Source: Dasypus novemcinctus (Eukaryota; Chordata; Mammalia; Cingulata; Dasypodidae). Taken from it: a stretch of DNA of 64,000 nt. How positions within the stretch are numbered: the stretch's first letter is position 1; each line of letters opens with the position of its first letter. The stretch spans positions 64,806,544-64,870,543 of the forward strand of contig NC_080675.1 of the NCBI RefSeq assembly GCF_030445035.2. The letters run 5' to 3'. This document shows, piece by piece, positions 12,741 to 25,343 of the stretch. Position numbers and translations under genes: made by a program. The notes under the pieces were generated by a model. The model had not been told where the DNA came from. It did no database searches and worked only from the letters and a program-made list of their open reading frames with translations.

Positions 12741-13809
12741 AGCAAACTAGCAGACTACAATATCACTCAACAAAAATATTTATGGAATACCAATATATAC
12801 AATTTTCATGTATAAAATAAATTTATATATATATATATATAGTACTTCATTTGATCCTCACTACAAGCCTGAGAACTTCCTAATTCAATAAATTCCACTT
12901 TTGTAGTTTTAGAAGACTGTAGTAAAACCTCTTATGAAAATGTTATCAACAAAATTTATTTACTATTTAAATAAAATATGCTTTTACTATATTTAAAAGA
13001 TATCATAGAAAAATACTCAAAAGTTTTCAAAGTGATAATATTATTTTCCCTCTAATTTAAAACAGGTTCTTTTAGCCAGTTTCTCAAACATTCTTTTTCT
13101 ACAAGTGTAGCAGCGATAATGCATAAAATGTGTCTTAAAGCTTCTGCAACCACTAACTAGAGCAGTTAACATGAGCATACTTCCTCTTTCTAGTTAGTAC
13201 TTTAACTTGGTAATGTAGTTGCTATTTTATGTTAACTGAGTGAGTAAAAGTGCTGTAACCAAATGCTTCCCTTGACCTTTAGTTGTCATTGCATTTAATA
13301 TTGCCCCCTCCTTTGTGTCCTGTTTATTCCAACTCCACCTCTCAAAATTTCCCTGGTCCTACCCAGGGTAGCCGAAATAACCCCAGAATATAAAGCATTC
13401 TGTAAATGGAAACAAAGTGAGCAGAAACAGCAGGAAGAAACATCAGAACCTAAAAGGAAGTGAAAGGTCCAAAAAATAGAAGTTCAGGCAGCATTATAGC
13501 CCACTCCTTAGAAAAAGCAGCCATTTAGAAGCAGACAATTCCCATCTGAATACCACCTTATAGCAGAGCCTATCCAAAATTAGCTTTAAAAATCCCTTGC
13601 CCCTCCAACTAGGGGAGGCAGATCTGAACTTGCTCCTGTCACCTTACTTGGTTGCCTTTGAAACCATGGTACCATAGACTAAGTTCTTGTGCACATCAGG
13701 CAGTGAGCCCACTTGTTGGGTAACAGTTCCCTTAAGAAGTCCTTAGAAAAGCTCCTCACAGTAAGTCTACAATGCCTGTCCTTTAAAATGAAGACAAAAC
13801 ATCAGCCCA
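12741..13809. other. Non-coding DNA, possible diverged LTR in second half
   Basis: About 12,741-13,300 is AT-rich with a short (TA)n run at about 12,826-12,840 and nothing else recognisable. About 13,300-13,790 has C-rich and purine-rich blocks ('gagcagaaacagcaggaag', 'cccttgcccctccaac') that look like the U3/R of an old ERV1-type LTR. I cannot find both ends or a clear polyadenylation signal. Confidence 0.35.
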
Positions 13810-14965
13810 TTAAAAATGTTCCCCTCACATAACTCCTGGGGATGAGACTCCCTGGCACCAAGAGATTACTACTAAACACCAAGGAACAAAGCAACCTGAA
13901 AAAGACCTTGAATGAAAGGGGGGAAATGTAAATACAAATGAGTTTATATGGCTAAGCGACTTCCAAATGAGTTGGGAGGTCATCCCAGAGATAATGCTTA
14001 TGCATGTCTCAGTAGGATCTCGTAGATTGCCAAAGTAGATACTACCCCAAATAGTGGGGCTTCTGAGGGCTTTGGAGACACCCAGGTCCTACAGTCATGG
14101 CAGATAGCTCTAGAGTTTGGTGCCTTACCAGTGGGTCCTACTTCACTTTGTGCTCCAAAGTGTGACAGAGTTGGACTCAGATGTGACTTCCTTCCATGTG
14201 CCTCTCCTGCCTTTTCTATTTGAACTTATAGTTGGTGCTGGAGTTAGTAGGTGTATATCTAAGAGACCTGAATCTTTGGGCTATCCATGTGCCAGCTGGG
14301 CCCTGAACCTCAGTGGAGTTGCAGAACCTACTCTCCAGGTAACTGGACTTATCCAGGACAACTAACAAGGATGTAAGAATGGACAACCACCATACCAAGT
14401 AATGAAGAAAGTCTACAAATGCAAGCAAGAGAGTCCCATCCATCAGCCATATGGCATCAAGGCCTCCTCTCAAATAGAGGTGGAGTGGGCATCACTCTCT
14501 TGGAATCCTCAGGCATGGGGAATAAAATATGGAGTAGAGTAGACTTTCTGGTATTTTACTATAGACTTATTGTTATTCTACCATTTATGTGGAGACAGTG
14601 GCCACTGGAGTTGCTGAAGGCAGGGAGAGGGAAAAAGTGGTGTAATATGGGGGCATTTTGGGGACTTAAAATTGTACTGAATGACATTGTAATGACTGAT
14701 ACAGGCCATTATATATCCTGCCATAGCCTACAGAATTGAGTAGGAGAGAATATAAACTACATGAAATCTATAATCCATGCTTAGTTGCAATGCTCCAAAT
14801 GTGTTTATCAATTGCAATTAATGTACTACACAAATGAAAGAAGTTGTTAAATGGGGAAGGGTGGGAGGTGTGGGGAGTGGGGCATATGGGAATCCCTTAT
14901 ATTTTGTGTGTAACATTGTATGCAATCTAAGTATCTTTTTAAAAAATAAATATATTTTTAGAAAA
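13810..14965 (+). mobile_element. LINE 3'-UTR copy, plus strand, no ORF2 attached
   Basis: This segment matches, in order, the 3' UTR of the minus-strand L1 at 49.2-51.4 kb. Shared blocks include 'actcctggggatgagactccctggc', the run at 13,925-14,010 ending in 'gttgggaggtcatcccagag', 'cagagttggactca' and the tail around 'gggaatcccttatattttg'. It ends in an A-rich tail at about 14,938-14,960. No ORF2 sequence precedes it, so it is either a strongly 5'-truncated L1 or a retroposon that travels on an L1 3' end. Frames at 14,117-14,739 are chance frames inside it. Confidence 0.7.
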
Positions 14966-14989
14966 TGTTCCCCTCAGAAACACAAGCAT

Positions 14990-15223
14990 GGGAAGCAGCG
15001 GTGGCTCAATCAATTGGGCTCCCATGTACCATATGGGAGGCTCTGGGTTCTTGTCCTGGAGCCTCCTTGTGAAGGCAAGCTGGCCCGCACGCTGCAGAGA
15101 GCTGACGCAGTAAGATAATGCAACAAAGGGAGACAAGCAGACACAGACAGAACGCACAGTGAATGGACACAGAGAGCAGACAGCAAGCAAGTCGCAATGT
15201 GGAGAAATAAAAAAAAAAAAGGA
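14990..15223 (+). mobile_element. DAS-type SINE, plus strand
   Basis: Complete SINE. The head is 'gggaagcagcggtggctcaa' with an A-box-like tggctcaatc and a B-box-like gggttcttgtcc. The body has 'gagctgacgcagtaagataa' and 'cacagagagcagacagcaag', followed by an A-rich tail of 12 or so A. Short direct repeats 'acaagca' flank it (about 14,982 and 15,226). It inserted just downstream of the LINE 3'-UTR copy. Confidence 0.88.
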
Positions 15224-15894
15224 AAAAGCACAAGCACCCCCTCTTGTGCAGAAACTTATTTTAAGGAAATTATTATAATAATGCTAACACCTTTACTTCT
15301 CTCAGTCCAAGTTAAACCAAGAGATCATGAGTTAAAAATAAATAAATACAAATTAAACTTACAAGTTTATGAGCAAGTTGTAAAACCTGAATGCTAGGTC
15401 TAGTAAGAGCTAGAGGCAACAGCATAAGTAAAAAGAAGGGTAAGTTACTTGGAACCAGTGTCAATGGCATGTGTGATCTGATAACAACAGAGGTCCTTGC
15501 CTTTGAAATGTGACTGCAACCCTGACTTGCTCTGCTACTCCACAGGGCAACAGAATGATTGGAGCCAATATTAACTCAGACATTTCAGAGGAGTCTCTAT
15601 TTAGCAATAGATGTATGACCAGTAGAAACCTAATATTATATAGAGAGCAGGATAGATAGTGAAATATCACATAATCTTTTGGTCATGGGGCACAATTTCA
15701 TAAATGCATCTGTGTTGTTCATTTGAGAACTGCATCTAGCAATGCTTTACTAGATTAAAACAAAAAAGGATAAAGTTAAAACTCTACAACATGTAATGTA
15801 ATCATCTTTACCTTACATTTTATATATGTGTCTTAATATGGGGCATCCATCCTTTCCAATAAAATTACATTTGTATTTCACAGTTATTTCCTTG
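15224..15894. other. Non-coding DNA, nothing recognised
   Basis: No gene, RNA or repeat identified. Only short chance frames. Confidence 0.4.
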
Positions 15895-16110
15895 TGAAGC
15901 TATATATCATAGTGGGTAGGATCAAAGCTCTGGGGAATCTGGATGGGATTCTCAATTCAGCTTTTTACTACCAGTGTGATCTAAGGCATACATCAATTTC
16001 CTCAATTATGAAAGGAGAGATACGATTACAAATTATTCAAAGTACTTTGAGATACACCCTTCACACAGTAAATGAACATGATGTGTTCAATATCATTTTT
16101 ATTATAAATA
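15895..16110 (+). mobile_element. MIR SINE, old
   Basis: The pattern 'tcatagtgggtaggatcaaagctctgg' through 'attctcaattcagctttttactaccagtgtgatct' and 'tttcctcaattatgaaaggagaga' follows the MIR consensus from the tRNA-like head to the core ('...cagctctgccacttactagctgtgtgacct...cctcatctgtaaaatgggga'). It is strongly diverged, as expected for an element older than the placental radiation. Confidence 0.65.
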
Positions 16111-16849
16111 TTATCAATAATTCATTTTCTTATGCCTTTTCTAAGTATTTAAAGTTTTCTTCACATCAAGTTTTAGACCACTTATTTAGAAGACATTCTT
16201 ATATACAATGTGCTTATAAGAAATGTGAGATGGACAGAAATTATGAAGAGAGCAGAGAAAGGTGAAATAATCAAATAAAAAAGAAGGGTTAGTGTAACAG
16301 CTGGTGAGATTTTGCTGTGGTCAGAGAATTGAGCTGGTATAGCAGTATAACATCCTAGAAATCAATCAGCACGATTCTTTCATTAAAAAACCCAATAGAA
16401 AGTGGCTTATTTTTCCCCACCATAGATGGAAGAAAACTATCCATTACTGTATTCATGTATAGCAGTAGTTGTAAACTCCATAACAAATATTTTGTAAAGT
16501 TCCCTTTACCATCTGAAAAGACATTTTAAGAAAATAACAACCAAAATCACAAAATATAATGATATAAAATCACACACAATTTTGAATCTTCTAAATTAAT
16601 TTAATACTCTAAATGTAAAGAGAACATGATTTATAAAAATAAATTGTCTATAATAAAAGACAATTCATGAACTGTACCTCCTTAAAATGAGTAAGATTGA
16701 ATTTAAGAGAAGGCACTTCAAATAGCAAGTGGAAGGAAACAGAAGAATAGTGTGTGTGGATATAAAAATAAAATCCAGTGTTAGGGAAATTAACCACTGT
16801 TAATCATTAATATAAATAATGACAACAATAAATAAAACTAGAGAACCAG
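16111..16849. other. AT-rich non-coding DNA
   Basis: No gene or assignable repeat seen. Confidence 0.4.
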
Positions 16850-17190
16850 TATAGTCAAATATGGTTATCATTAGCCTAATGTGACTACAGAGCACTTGAA
16901 ATGTGGCCAGTGCCAAAGAAGAACTTAATGTTTAATGTTATTTAATGTTAACTATTTTGAATTTATATTTAAAAACTGCTTCTGTATAAAACAGCTCATT
17001 AGTATATATACTAATTGCATGTTAAAATGATAATTTGGGGGATATATTAGGATAATTATAATTTATACTTTAAATTAGTTTTCTGGCTTTTTACTTTTTA
17101 TAGTGTGCTACTAGAAATTTTTAATTATATAGGTGGCTCCCATTGATGACACAATCATATTTCCATTGGACAATGTTGCTACAGTTGGTA
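16850..17190 (+). mobile_element. Old non-autonomous DNA transposon (hAT-type MER)
   Basis: 'agcacttgaaatgtggccagtg' followed by 'aacttaatgtttaatgttatttaatg' and ending with 'tttccattggacaatgttgctacag' matches, in order, a common mammalian MER DNA transposon whose ends read CAGTnnnnTA...CTACTG-like. I am confident it is an interspersed repeat of this kind, less so of the family name. Confidence 0.5.
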
Positions 17191-18224
17191 GATCTTTGGG
17201 GATAGCAGCAGAGCAAAATTGATTAACAGTAAGAAACTTCCCACATACTGTTTCAAAGTAATTTCTGCACCTTAGATATATTCTTTTTAAAAAATAGATT
17301 ACATATGTATTTATGTATACATATACATAATTTTAAACAAGCTGTATTAATGGAATTCAATGAGAACTGTGAATTTCATATGTGCTCTTAAATTAATGAA
17401 AGTGGGTCTAAGTGTGTTAAAAGGAATCTCATTTCTTCTGCTAGACATGCACATTGGTGGTCCTTTTGCAGTAATTATAGTACAATTCTAAAACTTTTCA
17501 AACAAATATGTTCGTGGAAATTCTAAAGTAATTTGTGTCTTTCCAAAGAAGTGTATATAACGTCTTAAAAGCTTTCAAAACCATTCATAATGAAGAATTA
17601 AAGTGTACTTTGTTCCCAACATTGGTTTTCAGCACAATTAAATTTTTTGAAAATTTTGGCTAACATGTTCTTCATCTATTTCAAGTGGATTAATTCTCTG
17701 ATCCAGTTTTGTAAATTAAACCAAAATTTCTTTTTAAAATCTAATTTTTCTGCATACTAGACATTCAAATGAAGGCACTCTATTTGCATTTATCTATTTC
17801 CGCAATGATGAAAATATTAAAAAATTATGAGGAGCAAACTAATTTTAAATGATGTGTCTATTTACAACTCATATGATAATTTTATTCACTATGAAATTGA
17901 TCTTATTTCCTAGAAGTTTATAAAGGATCCCATTTAATTTTACAGACACATAAACATATACACAAGATGTGTGATATTTTGGAATATTTGAATTGTTATG
18001 CTTAATTGTTCACTTATTGAATTAAAAACCTTAAATAATTTCAAGTAATAAAAAAATGAACATTATATTGGAAAGTCATCCTACTTTCAATATCAAACTC
18101 TATGTTATCATTGCATGGTTTACTTAATTTTATTAACACTGAATAGAACATATCAATTTGAAATATTTCATTAGTATCCTTGATGACTAAGTATTGTCAG
18201 TAAATAATATAGTGAATTACTAAA
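17191..18224. other. AT-rich non-coding DNA
   Basis: No gene is visible. The minus strand could hold further remnants of the hAT transposase lying to its right, but stops are frequent and no motif is clear. Confidence 0.35.
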
Positions 18225-18590
18225 TCATCTAGAGCTATTAAAGTTGGTTCTAAAGCCACTTTGCAGACCCACCATAGAAGTGATATTTGAAAAGCAAAAG
18301 TGTTTGGAAACTGGCAATTTCTTTGTATCCATTCTCAGTAATTTTGAAAACATTTCTTTCATGATTATTTCAATCCTTATGTAACATATATATGAGTAGA
18401 AATGCTTAATTTCCCACTGGATATTTTCATCTGTTACATGAAAATTTCCTCGACTGATGTTCATTATACACTGATCTTCAACATTTTTCGTAATTTCATT
18501 AAACATCCTTGATACAATATCATTGCTCACTGAAATTGAAGAAATTATTTCATTTGGATTTCTGCCCAACATAAAAATAGCAACCTTAGA
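18225..18590 (-). pseudogene. hAT (Charlie/ZBED-like) transposase fragment
   Basis: A 115-residue open frame begins MLGRNPNEIISSISVSND and continues IVSRMFNEITKNVEDQ. This resembles the segment of Charlie-type hAT transposases and domesticated ZBED proteins that reads 'LG...KI..ISLSN.TI.RRI.EMS.NIE', just before the first catalytic Asp region ('QLDESTD'). The expected LDEST block is not preserved: DVTDENIQW-like residues stand there. Only this piece is open. The family call rests on pattern memory; a profile search with a hAT dimerisation/RNase H-like transposase model would settle it. Confidence 0.45.
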
Positions 18591-19329
18591 TACTATAGGA
18601 ATGATGAATTTTTAAAAATATATTTGGCTTTACATGTCTTGTAGTATATTGTGGTATTCATAAGAAATAGAGATCTTTATTCGTCTGATTGGAATATATT
18701 TTTAAAAGTCTGATGATGGTAATGCAGTTTTCAAATTTTTCCCTTAAATTTCAGAAATATGATATTAATATACATCCTGGTGTATTGAATCAATAGGTTT
18801 GTAACATGTAGACTAAATATTAGTGGTTCTATTGTGTCATTTGAAAATTCATAGGCAGATTAGGAATATGAGTAATTATTCAATTCTTGGACAAATTATA
18901 AGATTCATTGTCAAACAGCTGAGTACTGATGATATATATTCTTTCGTTTTGAGAATTTTAAATAAGGATTTTTTTAAAAATGTATTTGTACGTTTACAGA
19001 TAATCCCCACAAATTTAATCATTATTAATGCAAATTAACCCAGGTATGTTACAGTGGTGAATCAAACATCATAAGCAATATTGCCATTTTAACATAATTT
19101 TCCAAAATGGTGAACAACCTTCACCAAAATGTGAACACAATAATAGGCAATTATAGATTAATTCCAGGAATATTCTGGTGTATATTACAACCATAAAAAG
19201 TATTGTATCTATACATATAATGGAATTTTTTCTAGACTCAGTTAATTTTAAATGGTTGTGAGGGACATGAAAAAATAATGGGATCTGGGATTTTTAAAAT
19301 TATTCTTATTCAGGATGACTTCTCCATGC

Positions 19330-19440
19330 TTTACAGAATGTCTGGCATTCTTGGTGTATACCTACCAATACAGCAGCACCCCTAATATTTTAACAATTAA
19401 AAAATCTCCCCATACATTTCCAAAATGACCTGAAGGAGTG
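19330..19440 (-). mobile_element. MER5-like hAT fragment
   Basis: 'gaatgtctggcattcttggtg', 'acctaccaatacagcagcacccc' and 'catacatttccaaaatgacc' follow the order of the MER5A consensus read in reverse (block resembling 'ccactagatgccagtagcaccccc', then 'gacattgccaaatgtccc'). Diverged. Confidence 0.5.
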
Positions 19441-19771
19441 TGTTTCTGCACCAACAGGAGCACTTAGTAAGAGAGAAAACACTGAAATCTGCTCCCCATG
19501 CGTAAAACCATTATAAGTTCCTTTCATATTAGCCTCTCATCTGCTAGTCAGTGTCTTCATATTCAATAGGTAATCTTCGCAATATCTCAATCCCTTTAAT
19601 AAAAGCAGATGTTATTAAAATTTTAACCTTTGAGAAAGATGTATGGTTTCATCCCAGAAAGATATTAAGGAACTTCTTAGGAAGTTGATGAGAATGAATC
19701 ATTTTTCTTACATTTTCACATTTGATGAAATTTCTGTTTGCAATGCCATATATTATTTTTTACAAAATAAT

Positions 19772-19793
19772 GTGTATATATATATATATATAT
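19772..19793. repeat. (TA)n microsatellite
   Basis: Uninterrupted alternating TA run of about ten units. Confidence 0.9.
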
Positions 19794-19974
19794 GTTCATC
19801 TTTACATGTTTACTACATAAAAATGATCATTTTTAGCAAGTGTTAGTGACAGCTATATATTTCGGCATGAAAAAAATATATAGTCTTCCCACATGACACA
19901 CATGCAAAAAGGAATCATCAACTTGTTTCTGTAGAGAGTATTTTTGTCTTTGCTCCAAACGTTCAAATGGATAA

Positions 19975-20115
19975 TGGAAACTAACATTTATTGTGCACAT
20001 ACTGTGGATCAGATATTATAATACTTATTTAATCCTTACAAGTCCAGAAAGCTATTTTAACATGAAGAAAGAAATTTCAGGAGATTAAACAATTTAACCA
20101 CGGTCATAATCAACG
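19975..20115 (-). mobile_element. MIR-family SINE fragment
   Basis: 'actaacatttattgtgcacatactgtg' then 'atacttatttaatccttacaag' and 'agattaaacaatttaaccacggtca' match the MIR core read from its 3' end ('aacatttattgagcacttactatgtg', 'tttaatcctcacaac', 'gttaagtaacttgcccaaggtca'). Confidence 0.65.
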
Positions 20116-20127
20116 TCTTAGCTTACC

Positions 20128-20580
20128 AACCTGCTATGGCAAATGTCCAATGGGTTTACCTAATCAAAGGGGACTTTATTATAGCTCAGGGTTTTGAGTC
20201 TAGAGAAGTCCAACATCGAAGCATCAGTAAACTGATGCTTTTTCCCCAAATCTGTAACATTCTGGTGCTGGCTGCCAGCAGTTGCTGTGGTTTATTGGCT
20301 TGTATCCTTGCTTTGTATTGCATGGAGATTCCTCTCCTTTCTCTTCTGTGTTCCCTTGACTTCTGACTTCCGGATGCTCTCCTGGGTTTTCTCTTACTGG
20401 GTCTGAATTTCCTCTGCTTATAAAGAATTCCAGTAATCCGGATTAACACACCAACCTCATTCAGTTTGGCCACACCTTGGTTAAAAATAACATCTTCAAG
20501 AGATCCTATTTGCAATGTGATCACACCCATAGGAATGCAGATTAAGTACATGTCTAAATTGGGGTGCAAAAAAATTCAAT
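20128..20580 (-). mobile_element. MaLR-like LTR, minus strand
   Basis: On the minus strand it carries 'aataaagtcccctttgat' as polyadenylation region near 20,168-20,180, preceded by 'ggaattctttataagcagag' and purine-rich 'gaaaggagaggaatctcca' blocks. This is the same arrangement as the MaLR-like LTR at 12,282. The far end is near 'ttcaatctacca'. A 127-residue minus-strand frame inside it has no protein resemblance. Confidence 0.5.
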
Positions 20581-23500
20581 CTACCAAAGTGAAAGTAAAA
20601 TTTATTTATGTTTTCTATTTTTCCTTGCTGTTGCCCATATTAATTTATATGCTCCTAGTGGACTCCAAACTTTTCCTTTAAAAAAGCCACCTTATTACTT
20701 AAGAATAAATATCAGAATGATCTACCACTTCTTTTTCTCTCAGAATATCAAAACTATTTTTGCAAATCATGTTCAGTGCATCCTATTATTTTTTATGCTT
20801 TCCCCTTTTTCTTATTGTTACTCTACTCAGTTTATTCCTTGTTAAGACTATTTAAGCATCCTTCTATTCTTAATGATATGCTTCTCAATATACTGAACAC
20901 TGAGGTTATTCTTGATACATATGTATTTTGCCTAAAATACATATGCTATAGTCTAGCATGGTTTTTGAAAATAAACAAGCCAGAGTTACCATGCTTTACA
21001 TTTACATTGAAATACTAATCTACTGTAAGCAGGTAAATTTAAAAGTTATGATACGATGGAAGCATTTTAAGAATTTTGATGATTTCATAATTAGAACTGA
21101 GAATAAGTACCATTTCATAAGGCTCCTAGGAGTTATCTTAATATGAATTAAATCCATTACATCTTTTCAGATTCTTGCTCCTTGGCATTTTATCTTTTTG
21201 AGATTCTGTCTATAGTCACAAATTTTTTCCATTCACATTACTCTCATTCAAAGGTGGTATTTATGATGAGATAATTAGCAAAGCTATTGAGCATCTTCTC
21301 TGGTGGTCACTCAGCCTTTTATCACTCTTATTGCATTTATCACATTTCTTCTCACTTTTAGACAGACAATTTCAGCTGGTCCATTCATTAGTTTTTTTAT
21401 ATAAATTTAGATTATTAGGTGGCTGCTCCTACAAAGAGTTAGATCTTTTCTCTTGCAGTTTTATTTTGCTAATTCGTCTAGCAAGTGTTTCTACCCAGTT
21501 TTTTCTCCAATCATCTCCCCTTAAATTTTCATCACTGAGTAAAATACTCTTCTAAGTGGTTCTCCTACATTAGAAAATAGTTACCCTCGTGATTCTTCTG
21601 CTGCTTTCCCAGTACCTGAAATTATCCTTTACATTATTTTATGGGGCAGAATTCTTATCCTTAAAAAAAAGAAAAGACTTAGACCTATTTGGAGGTAGTG
21701 GTGGGTAGGCAGGTGGAGGGTAAAATATTTCTGACCCAGGCATGTGGGGGGTAATTATTTGATATCTCTAAGAGTTTAAGATTATCTTCATTATCATGTT
21801 CACTCTTTTCACATCTTTTTCTCTTCCACAAACTGAGCATATCACAAATCACTCAAACCTACTGTAAAAATGAAGGTTCTTCATATTATGGAAGTGAGCT
21901 GAATGGCAGTTTTCTCCTTTCTTCATTCCTGGAATTGATACACTTTACCATTCTGTTTGTGTGTGTGAACATCCTGATGGAGAGAGGTGCTTTTTGATGA
22001 TTCTTTATATCAACAAGTTTTATTCACTCAGTGGATACTCCCTGAAAGTTTGATTCTTATTAAGAATCTACTTTGTACAACAACTGCTGGTAAAACTTGA
22101 AAACAGTTACTATTATAAATAAAATAAATAAGTAGTTGTAAATTTACTTAAAAAATAAATAATTGTAAATTGCTTGGTCAATTTCTCTTTTGCTTTGCAT
22201 GACTCTACTGAAGTGAAAGAAAGTAAATGATGGAGCAGAGAAAAAGGCAGTATCTATGACTCTAGAGGCAAGAGATGAAACTAACTGGGAAGAGGATTGA
22301 TATTGCACTAGTTTGAAAATATTAACAAAACAGTTAACTTGGTTAAAAGGGGAAAGTTAAGAAAAAGAAATTCCAATACCCGGCATTCTAAATGAAGTAG
22401 ATTGCAAGTGCATTAATAGAAACATAAGCTGTCATGCAGCCAATGTCATGCATATACATATAATATATGTCACACATATATAGAAGAAAGGAGGTATAAA
22501 ATTTTGAAAATTAAAGTTGCATTCATAATTAAAATCTAATATAAAGAAATAAAAGCAAAATGTCAGAAAATAACAGCGTATACCCATTGTACTAGAGAAA
22601 TAAATTTTTTAAAAACAGAGCTTGAATATCAATCCTCTTTATATTTACAAATATGTATGTTATTATTTGCTTTTCTATAATTAAAAATAATGACTATGAA
22701 AGCAATTTTTAAACTTTATGTATTGCACACAATAAGCTCTTCATAAAGACAGACACGTAGATAAGTAGATATTCCAGTATAGATCCTCGACAAATATACC
22801 TTTTACTAAATAATTTCTAATCCTTGCATTGAGGCCCCCTGCAAATTTCACTGGTTTCTATAGATCAGAGAAACTATGCATCTATCTGTTAAGTTATTCT
22901 TTAACACAATGGCATCAAGAGAGTAATAAACTTGAACAACCAAACACAAAATTTATTCAAAATGTTGGGTTTCACCAAAAAAAATTTAAAAATAGAAAAA
23001 AATGCAATATCAGTAAAATGATAATAAACATCTGTATAGTTAATATCATATATAAACAAATACATGCACATTATAATAAGATAACATTATATCATATATA
23101 ATTAGCAAATCATAAAACCTGCACTTAGATTATTTAAATGTTTTATTTTTACATATGACTATAATGTTTTAAAGTATTATGATATAAAATTGCCATTAAA
23201 ATTTTTAATTTTTTAAATGTTTAATTATATTATCAGAGTTAAAATTTGATTGATGCTAACAAAAGTAAGTAATTTAACACAAAATTCAGTTGACAAATGT
23301 TAGAAGATTGTTGGTTTTTAAATACATGAAAATTATTAACATTGCTAATCACAGAAATCTTTCTTAAGGAAATTTGTTAGAAACAAAGAGAACAAACAAA
23401 CAATAACATCAAGTATAATCTCTTTTTACACAAATCCTATCATGAAAAGAGGCGAAAGTGATTTTGTTTGACAGTCCTTCAGCTACTTCCCTCTACCTCC

Positions 23501-24109
23501 CTGTGACAAATATAGTAAAACTTACCAAATATTCCATGCACTTGCTTGTGTCAATGGATAGGTCAATGAAACTAATTCTAGCCAACAGTATTTGAACAGA
23601 AGTGAAATGTGTCATTTCCAGAACAATTATGGGTAAGAAAGTGAGAGTTTTCTCCAAGGGCACTATTTCCCAGTGTCAGTGACCATATGTTTCAGTGTGT
23701 GCATGTCTGGAAGAGAGCTTCCTGATGATACACAATGGACACGCACCTTCAGGGAAAATTAAATGTTGTGTGCAGACACTGAATTTCTGAGGCTATTTCC
23801 TATTATGACTCAGACTTCCAGAAAGAAGGAAGTCTTAAAGTGCACATGTACAGACATGCACTATTTCATGAGCTTCTAAAATCAGAAGATCTCGATCTCT
23901 CCTTTAAAAAAATGTTACTTTCCTGAAGGACACTTATTAAGTCCATTAATATTTCCAAAGAGTTAGGCTTAAGCAGAGGTAAGTTTAAGGTTTGCACTAA
24001 ATTTTAGTTTGAGGGTCTTACTATTAATAGTTCCTCAGATAGCCATAAGCTAAGAGTTTCACACTTTATCTGAGTAGGAAGATGGTTTACAATATTGAAG
24101 AAAATATGA
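20581..24109. other. AT-rich non-coding DNA with unclassified old repeats
   Basis: No gene recognised. About 21,160-21,640 has a faint L2 3'-end flavour ('ttattgcatttatcac'). About 23,560-23,800 ('aacagaagtgaaatgtgtcatttccag') resembles a common ancient mammalian interspersed repeat that I cannot name. All frames are short and without family resemblance. Confidence 0.35.
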
Positions 24110-24375
24110 CTGAGTGGATAGAATAATACATTTTTGGAATCAGAGAATTCTGAATTCAAATACTTCTCCACCATTATTGGTTGATGGACCAATTACTTAA
24201 TGTCTGTAACCTCACTTAACTTGACTGGAAAATAGGGATAGCAAGCCTGTTGCCATGGAACTATTATTTGGATTGATGAAATACTAAATGAAATTGCTTA
24301 GCACAGTAACCCAACGTGTAGTAAGAAGAACTGGCAGGTATCACATGCTCACGAAGTGCTCAATAATAGAATAAA
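24110..24375 (+). mobile_element. MIR SINE
   Basis: Good match in order to the MIR consensus. 'ttttggaatcagagaattctgaattcaaat' corresponds to 'ttggagtcagacagacctgggttcgaatc', and 'gaccaattacttaatgtctgtaacctcact' to 'gggcaagtcacttaacctctctgagcct'. 'ctggaaaatagggatagcaa' and 'attgcttagcacagtaaccca' follow, with the terminal 'gaagtgctcaataatag'. Confidence 0.8.
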
Positions 24376-24877
24376 TTGTCATTACCTAGTCTTGACCTCC
24401 CCCCAGTGATATTGTTCTATAACTCATGTTTATATATTGTGAAGAATCACTGTTCTCTTGCAGTCCTCGTCCATTTTCTTCCCCTTAAAAGGGTGACATA
24501 AATATTTATTTTTTCATGTAATTCGAATCTATGCTTTTGAACAGATTATAGTGCATTTGTGATTAAATATTAAATTTGATCTAAGTTTTCACAAAATCAA
24601 TGAATGTTTAGGCTATGAGCTTAATACAGTGCCTGGTCCATACTAGGATTCAACTTTATAATCATAGTAATAAATCAAACAATATTTTACTTGTTATGCA
24701 GTTTTTAACACATCAACTAGATGAATGGGCCCAAATCCTCTGCCTTTCATCATTCAGCATAATCTCAGAATCTCAAAGCATGCTAAACTCTTGCTCTCTG
24801 GACTTCAGGGTGGGTAGTGGGTAAGTTAAGGAGTGCTGTTGGAGAAGTGAGGAGTATAGAAATTCTGAGCGATGTAT
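24376..24877. other. Non-coding DNA left of ERVL provirus
   Basis: Nothing recognised. It ends in 'tgtat', the probable left target-site duplication of the ERVL. Confidence 0.4.
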
Positions 24878-25322
24878 TATGATGGTTGGTTAGGCTATTG
24901 TGTCAACTGGACCAAGTAATTGTGCCCAGTTGTTTGGACAAGTAATCACTGGACTAACTGTAATACAAGGGTATTTACAGACTTTAGTCACCATTGACTT
25001 TACTGCAGTGGTAAATCATAGATAGCTGATTGCAATTACATCAAACAGGGAGACTGCCATCAGCAATAAGTGACACTTTATTCAATGAGCTGAATGCCTT
25101 AAAAGGGGAAGTGATTTTGGCATTGAGTGAGAATTTCCCAGCTCATCTTTGGACAAACACCATATCCCAGAACTCACTGGACTTTCATTGGAGCCGCTGG
25201 TTGCAGCCTGCCTGCTGGAACTGGACTTGTGCAAAGCCACAGCTGTGCAAGAGAATCTTATAAAATCACATACTATTGGCAGATAACTCTTGTTGACTGT
25301 TTTCCCAGAGAACACAAATACA
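24878..25322 (+). repeat. 5' LTR of ERVL
   Basis: About 445 bp, aligning with 31,051-31,505 along its length: 'ttaggctattgtgtcaact', 'aattgtgcccagttgtttgg', 'ctgcagtggtaaatcatag', 'atgccttaaaaggggaagtg', 'ctggactttcattggagcc'. The start resembles the MLT2/ERVL pattern TGTGATGGTTA with the second base changed. It ends 'aaataca'. The open frames across it are chance frames that recur in the other LTR. Confidence 0.88.
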
Positions 25323-25325
25323 GCT

Positions 25326-25343
25326 TGCTACCAGGAGTGGTTC
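25326..25343 (+). other. Primer binding site, tRNA-Leu-like
   Basis: 'tgctaccaggagtggttc' begins three bases after the LTR. It resembles the complement of a tRNA-Leu 3' end (tggtgtcaggagtggga), which ERVL elements use to prime reverse transcription, with several mismatches. Confidence 0.65.

Larger units (their letters stand above)
18591..19974. other. AT-rich non-coding DNA with (TA)n
   Basis: No gene seen. Contains a MER5-like fragment and a (TA)n microsatellite, listed separately. Confidence 0.4.

Noticed and set aside
13300..13790. Complete ERV1 LTR
   Set aside because: Some LTR-like composition, but I could not find ends, TATA and polyadenylation signal in a consistent order, so it is noted only as a possibility.
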